A stretch of 8,870 nt of DNA from an uncultured Clostridia bacterium (GTDB lineage Bacteria > Bacillota > Clostridia > TANB77 > CAG-508), in the NCBI GenBank assembly GCA_948739805.1, contig CAPYID010000056.1, forward strand, positions 1 to 8,870, given 5' to 3'. The notes under the pieces were generated by a model, which was given only the letters and a program-made list of their open reading frames with translations, did not search any database and had not been told where the DNA came from. Numbering within the stretch: position 1 is the stretch's first letter; each line of letters starts with the position of its first letter. Below are positions 5,337-8,870 of this stretch, piece by piece. Position numbers and translations under genes: made by a program.

Positions 5337-7055
5337 ATGAATAGTTTAAGAAAAAATATTTCAAATTTATTTGGCTTATTAAAAGATATAGGGCATCTTT
5401 ACGTTTCTGTTATTTTACTTGTTTTAATTGCGTTGCTTTCGCCAGCTATTTCTTATATGTATAAATTAATAGTAGATGCAGTATCGGTAAGTAATTTACC
5501 TATTAAGCAAATATTAATAATTGTAGCTATGTATATGATTCTTCAAATGATATCGGAAATTTTAGAAAATCTTCAGCAATACTTTTTTGCATTAAGTGAA
5601 TTTAAAATTACAAATAATATACATATGTCAATTAATAAGAAGTTAAAAAGAGTTAAAATAGAGGTATTTGAAGATGTAGAGAATTTTAATTTAATACAAA
5701 GAATATCAGATAAATTATTAAATGGTACAATGGATTTGATAAATACTTTGTTTAATATTTTATCACCAATAATTATGGTAGTTTCTTATACTTTAATACT
5801 TGTAACAATAAAGTGGTATTTTCCAATTATTTTAATTATTAGTAATATCCCATACATAATTTCTTTGTTTATTCAAAATCGAATGGAATATGATAATTAT
5901 AAAGAAATAAGTATGAAAAATCGGCAATTAAATTATTGGATTAATGTACTTACTCAAAGATCGTGGGTTAAAGATGTAAAAATATACAATTTATTTAATT
6001 ATATCAATATAAAGATATGTAGAATGTTAGAAGAAATATGTTTAAAAGAAAATAGTATAATAAAAAGAAATTTAGTAATAAATCTTTTGGCTAATTTGGT
6101 AAAAAATTTATCCATATGTATTTGTTTAATTGTAGTGTTAGTTTTAATTTTTAAAGGAGAAGCAACAATTGGTGAGTTTGCGTTGGTTTATAGTGTAACA
6201 CAAAATATAATAAATAATTTATCTGTATCTTTATCACAATTTGCAAGTATTGATGAACTTTTTATTTATTTAAAAGATTGGAACGATTTTTTAGAACTAG
6301 AGGAAGAAAATAATGCACACAAACTAACATCTAATTTTGACATTAATTTTAAAAATGTATATTTTAATTATCCAAATCAAGAACTGAAAGTAATTAATGG
6401 TTTAAATTTATCAATTCCGTACGGGGAAAAGGTAGTAATAGTTGGGGAAAATGGAAGTGGAAAAAGTACATTAATAAGTCTGCTATTGGGAATGTATGCT
6501 TTGAATACAGGTGAAATTTTTATTGGAAAAGAGAACATTAATAATGTGCTTTATTATTATAGAAAAAATATAAGCTGTATGTTTCAAAATTATCTTAAAT
6601 TACAGTTAAGTGTGCGAGATAATATAAATATTGGAAATCTTGATAGTGATATTGTAATTAATAACGATATTATTGACTTTCTTTCAGATTTACCGGAAGG
6701 CTTAGATACAATACTTGGGCAGCTTGATAATTGTGGAAGAGAACTATCAGGAGGGCAATGGCAAAAATTGGCGATTCAGAGAGCGCTGGAAAGAAAACAA
6801 GCAAAAATATTGATATTGGATGAGCCTACTTCAAATTTAGATATAAAGACTGAGAAAAAAATATTTAAATATATATGTGATAAATTTTCAAAAAGCACTA
6901 TAATTCTAGTTACGCATAAAATGGAATTGTGCAAATATTTTGATAGGGTAATTGTGATGAAAGATGGGAAAATTGTTGAGGATGGTTCTTATGAAATTTT
7001 GATTCAGAAAAAGGGTTTTTTTCATGAAATGTATATGAAACAAAATTTGAATTAA
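5337..7055 (+). CDS. ABC half-transporter 2 (membrane domain plus ATPase)
   Basis: A 572-residue exporter half with the same architecture as its upstream neighbour. Hydrophobic segments lie near 20-45, 58-80, 138-178 and 245-272. The nucleotide-binding domain shows Walker A GENGSGKST (370-378), Q-loop Gln417, signature LSGGQWQK (470-477), Walker B ILILDE (491-496) followed by PTSNLD, and H-loop His527. Both ATPase halves of the putative heterodimer therefore look competent, with no degenerate site evident. AAAGGAG lies 5 nt before the ATG. No C39 peptidase domain is present. The two proteins are homologous but clearly diverged, as expected for an obligate heterodimer rather than a recent duplication. 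The substrate is inferred from the precursor genes upstream. Confidence 0.9.
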   Translation: MNSLRKNISNLFGLLKDIGHLYVSVILLVLIALLSPAISYMYKLIVDAVSVSNLPIKQILIIVAMYMILQMISEILENLQQYFFALSEFKITNNIHMSINKKLKRVKIEVFEDVENFNLIQRISDKLLNGTMDLINTLFNILSPIIMVVSYTLILVTIKWYFPIILIISNIPYIISLFIQNRMEYDNYKEISMKNRQLNYWINVLTQRSWVKDVKIYNLFNYINIKICRMLEEICLKENSIIKRNLVINLLANLVKNLSICICLIVVLVLIFKGEATIGEFALVYSVTQNIINNLSVSLSQFASIDELFIYLKDWNDFLELEEENNAHKLTSNFDINFKNVYFNYPNQELKVINGLNLSIPYGEKVVIVGENGSGKSTLISLLLGMYALNTGEIFIGKENINNVLYYYRKNISCMFQNYLKLQLSVRDNINIGNLDSDIVINNDIIDFLSDLPEGLDTILGQLDNCGRELSGGQWQKLAIQRALERKQAKILILDEPTSNLDIKTEKKIFKYICDKFSKSTIILVTHKMELCKYFDRVIVMKDGKIVEDGSYEILIQKKGFFHEMYMKQNLN

Positions 7056-7062
7056 AATTATA

Positions 7063-7217
7063 ATAACCTAAATCCCACAATAAATAATAATGACGGTTTT
7101 AAACCCTTGCAAACACTGGAACAAAAAAATGCATAGTAAAAATTTTTTATAACGAGGAGGACACTCAAATCCTTGTAAGTACTGGCTCGTTATAATTATA
7201 TGTGGAATTTAGGTTAT
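7063..7217. repeat. 155-bp nested inverted-repeat structure
   Basis: Outer arms ATAACCTAAATCCCACA (7063-7079) and TGTGGAATTTAGGTTAT (7201-7217) are complementary at 16 of 17 positions. An inner perfect 10-bp pair is TTATAACGAG (7147-7156) with CTCGTTATAA (7186-7195). Inside, a 19-bp direct repeat occurs at 7101-7119 and 7167-7185 with four differences, all transitions (AAACCCTTGCAAACACTGG and AAATCCTTGTAAGTACTGG). No gene lies within. It could be a miniature inverted-repeat element, a remnant of a mobile element, or a structured RNA. No target duplication was identified. Confidence 0.7.
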
Positions 7218-7272
7218 AAATCTTTTACCGAAGTATAAGCGTTAAAAAATTTAGAGTGGATTTTATTTATTT

Positions 7273-7301
7273 TGTAACAAAAGCATGATATTTGACTCTA
7301 A
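7273..7301 (+). promoter_or_regulatory. ECF-type promoter of the sigma factor gene
   Basis: TGTAAC followed by AAAA (7273-7282) resembles the AAC-centred -35 of ECF promoters. 17 nt after the hexamer, CTCTAA (7296-7301) resembles the CGTCTAA-type -10. It ends about 20 nt before the start codon of the ECF sigma gene, so the gene is probably autoregulated. AAAGGAGGG (7309-7317) is the ribosome binding site. Confidence 0.55.
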
Positions 7302-7322
7302 TATTATGAAAGGAGGGAATAA

Positions 7323-7826
7323 ATGGAAGATATTGAATTTAGTAAGATATATGAAATGGAGTTTGTATATGTTTATAAATATATTTTATCAATTTGTTGT
7401 AATAAAGAATTAGCCGAAGAGATAACCCAACAAACATTCTTCAGGGCTTTGGAAAAATATAAAGACTTTCGGGGAGAATGTCAAATTAGAACATGGTTAT
7501 GCCAAATTGCGAAAAATGAATACTATAAACAAAACAAGAAAAACAAACTTTCAGTTGATTATAGCTTATGCGAAAATATGGAGTGTGATACTGTTCGGAT
7601 AGAGGATGCTTTTTTAGAACAGGAAAAAGTTTTATATATGTTAAAAATATTACATTCTATGAAAGAACCTTATAAGGAAGTGTTTTACCTAAGAATTTTT
7701 AGTGAATTATCTTATAAAGAAATAGGTACTATTTTTGGAAATAGTGAAAATTGGGCAAGAGTAATTTTTTATCGAGCTAAATTAAAAATTCTTAATAAAT
7801 TAAAGGAGGAAGATTTATATGAATAA
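7323..7826 (+). CDS. ECF-type RNA polymerase sigma factor
   Basis: A 167-residue sigma-70 family protein of the extracytoplasmic function type. Region 2 spans about residues 8-73, with AEEITQQTFFRALEKYKDFRGECQIRTWLCQIAKNEYY in the conserved core (written here as two blocks: AEEITQQTFFRALEKY at 31-46 and RTWLCQIAKNEYY at 56-68). Region 4 spans about 103-160, with the helix-turn-helix ELSYKEIGTIFGNSENWARV followed by RAKLKIL. No region 3 is present, as is usual for this class. It directs polymerase to a small set of promoters and is normally held inactive by a membrane anti-sigma factor, which is the next gene, overlapping by 8 bp. An ECF-like promoter precedes it. Its targets in the window other than itself are not evident. 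Confidence 0.93.
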   Translation: MEDIEFSKIYEMEFVYVYKYILSICCNKELAEEITQQTFFRALEKYKDFRGECQIRTWLCQIAKNEYYKQNKKNKLSVDYSLCENMECDTVRIEDAFLEQEKVLYMLKILHSMKEPYKEVFYLRIFSELSYKEIGTIFGNSENWARVIFYRAKLKILNKLKEEDLYE

Positions 7827-8412
7827 AATACCATGTAAAATAATAGAGGATCTATTACCTATGTACATTGATCAAGTTTGTTCAAATGAAACTAAAGAAA
7901 TAATAGAGAATCATTTAAAGCAATGTGATAAGTGCGCAAAAATTTTTAATATGCATAAGATAGAAACTAAATTGAAAAATGTTGAAAGCGATACAAAAAA
8001 TGATATACTTGACGGAATTGCACATAAATGGAGAAAATCTATTGGGATTGCTTTCCTAAAAGGTATAAGCATAGCCTTTACTGTTTTACTTTTAATAATA
8101 GGCATATATTATGGACTATTTATATATCAAGGGAGTATTATTCCAGCAGAACAGGTTACAATAGACTTGGAAGAAAAAGATGGCAAAATTTTTCTTGAGA
8201 TGCAAACTAAAGATGGTTACGTGGGATGCGGAATGGATGTTGTACCAGATGGGAAAAATTTATATATTGCATTATACCGTTCCATATTAAATGAAAAAAT
8301 AAAAAATGGTGAAAAAGAGGTTATAACATATGGTGTTAATCCAATTGAAAAAGATTATGAAACTATTTTTTATGGAACTCAGGATAATTATATAAAAGTT
8401 TGGTCAAAATAG
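7819..8412 (+). CDS. Membrane anti-sigma factor with zinc-finger domain
   Basis: A 197-residue single-pass membrane protein. The cytoplasmic N-terminus carries the zinc-binding anti-sigma signature HX3CX2C (His32, Cys36, Cys39, in NHLKQCDKC), with Cys21 as a possible fourth ligand. One hydrophobic segment (about 76-100, with FTVLLLIIGIYYGLF) is followed by an outside domain of about 95 residues that I do not recognise. Such proteins sequester their cognate sigma until a signal at the envelope releases it. The start overlaps the sigma gene by 8 bp with AAAGGAGG upstream, so synthesis is coupled. Location beside a peptide export locus suggests sensing of envelope damage or of the peptide itself, which is inference. 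Confidence 0.88.
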   Translation: MNKIPCKIIEDLLPMYIDQVCSNETKEIIENHLKQCDKCAKIFNMHKIETKLKNVESDTKNDILDGIAHKWRKSIGIAFLKGISIAFTVLLLIIGIYYGLFIYQGSIIPAEQVTIDLEEKDGKIFLEMQTKDGYVGCGMDVVPDGKNLYIALYRSILNEKIKNGEKEVITYGVNPIEKDYETIFYGTQDNYIKVWSK

Positions 8413-8449
8413 TTCTTTATAAAAACAACTTGTATTTTAGTATATATAG

Positions 8450-8508
8450 ATTCCTGTTGTGTAGGTAAGTAAGATGATAATTACTTATTGGCACGACAGG
8501 AATTTTTT
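8450..8508 (+). terminator. Intrinsic terminator after the sigma/anti-sigma operon
   Basis: A long hairpin pairs ATTCCTGTTGTG (8450-8461) with CACGACAGGAAT (8492-8503), 11 of 12 plus one T-G, with an inner perfect 7-bp stem TAAGTAA/TTACTTA (8466-8472, 8481-8487). It is followed at once by a T6 tract ending at 8508. It starts about 40 nt after the anti-sigma stop. Confidence 0.85.
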
Positions 8509-8541
8509 ATGTAAACGGTGGATAGCATGTACCTATACAAA

Positions 8542-8582
8542 ATCCGAACCATCCTGTATCATAGAGTCAGGATGGCTCGGAT
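8542..8582 (-). terminator. Hairpin terminator at the end of the IS66 transposase gene
   Basis: A 15-bp stem (8542-8556 with 8568-8582, one mismatch) has an 11-nt loop and includes the transposase stop codon. On the minus strand it is followed by TTTTG, a short T tract. It probably ends transposase transcription and may also shield the element from outside transcription. Confidence 0.5.
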
Positions 8583-8870
8583 ATACTTTTATTACTATTC
8601 TTTTCAGGCTTACGGCAGTGTTCCGGGAGATTTGGCGACCATGGAAGCAGGTCTTCACAAAAACTCCGGTCAGTGTCATCCATATGCTTTGGGATTTCTG
8701 TCAGGAGATATTCAAAGTATTCATATGGTCTCAGGTTATTTGCTTTGGCTGTTTCGGCTATGCTGTATATGATGGCGCTTGATTTCGCTCCGGTAATGGT
8801 ATCGATCATTACCCAGTTTTTCTTTCCAATACAGAAACCACGGACCGACTGCTCGGCAGCGTTGTTGTCC
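8567..8870 (-). CDS. tnpC: IS66-family transposase, C-terminal fragment
   Basis: The last 101 codons of an IS66 transposase, entering from the right edge. The visible part opens with DNNAAEQSVRGFCIGKKNWV, which carries the final Glu of the DDE catalytic triad in the AAEQ segment. It continues with the typical C-terminal domain: an AIIYSIAETAKANNLRPYEY block, a stretch with YLLTEIPKH, and EDLLPWSPNLPEHC near the end. The reading frame continues unbroken upstream of the internal Met at 8809, so that Met is not the start. No frameshift is seen in this part. The stop (TGA, 8567-8569) lies inside a hairpin, and several open frames on the opposite strand here are shadows. Confidence 0.9.
   Translation of the reverse strand, partial: DNNAAEQSVRGFCIGKKNWVMIDTITGAKSSAIIYSIAETAKANNLRPYEYFEYLLTEIPKHMDDTDRSFCEDLLPWSPNLPEHCRKPEKNSNKSISEPS

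Larger units (their letters stand above)
8511..8870 (-). mobile_element. IS66-family insertion sequence, one end, truncated by the window
   Basis: The transposase C-terminus (minus strand) is followed by about 55 bp to GTAAACGGTGG at 8511. IS66-family elements typically begin with GTAA at their outer ends and duplicate 8 bp of target, so the boundary is placed at 8511. This would make TTTTTTAT (8503-8510), the T tract of the preceding terminator, the target copy. The other end is outside the window, so neither the duplication nor the full terminal repeat can be confirmed here. Confidence 0.7.

Noticed and set aside
7056..7121. Degraded integrase tail ending ...LQTLEQKNA before a stop near 7133
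   Set aside because: Only a few codons long, without family motifs, and it lies within the inverted-repeat structure, which explains the sequence better.
8474..8782. Plus-strand frames of 84 and 102 codons at the right end
   Set aside because: They lie antisense to the IS66 transposase C-terminus and its terminator; the minus-strand protein has clear family motifs and they have none.

Overview
The window looks like part of a mobile element from a low-GC Firmicute, most likely a clostridial gut commensal (Lachnospiraceae or a relative). This is inferred from three things: the AT-rich coding style with strong AGGAGG-type ribosome binding sites; a mobilisation module of the kind carried by clostridial conjugative and mobilisable elements; and an IS66-type transposase end. 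No species can be named from the sequence alone.

Layout, left to right. (1) Positions 1-556, minus strand: the first 63 codons of a relaxase and a complete MobC-like accessory protein whose gene overlaps the relaxase start. Base composition here is clearly more GC-rich than in the middle of the window. (2) About 500-760: the mobC leader with a terminator-like hairpin, then two adjacent hairpins that make a good oriT candidate. (3) About 760-1470: a gene-free array of at least a dozen copies, in both orientations, of a short element related to GTTATCCCGACTTTTG or GTTATCATGACTTTTG, inside larger direct and inverted repeats. (4) 1701-3495: a compact RiPP locus comprising a stand-alone PqqD-like peptide-binding protein, a radical SAM/SPASM maturase and two 54-residue five-cysteine precursor peptides with near-identical leaders. 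The second precursor is found only by reading the sequence between the annotated genes. (5) 3636-7055: two ABC half-transporters (membrane domain plus ATPase), probably one heterodimer for export or immunity. (6) 7063-7217: a nested inverted-repeat structure with no gene. (7) 7323-8412: an ECF sigma factor with an overlapping membrane-anchored zinc-finger anti-sigma factor, preceded by an ECF-type promoter. (8) 8450-8508 is a strong terminator, and 8511-8870 is the end of an IS66-family insertion sequence with the transposase C-terminus on the minus strand.

How the parts may work together (inference): the AT-rich block 1701-8412 is cargo. The PqqD-like protein would hold the precursor leader while the radical SAM enzyme installs thioether (sactipeptide or ranthipeptide) links on the Cys-rich cores. 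The ABC pair would export the product or protect the cell from it. The sigma/anti-sigma pair may sense envelope stress or the peptide. No leader peptidase is encoded in the window and neither transporter has an N-terminal C39 peptidase domain, so leader removal is unexplained here.
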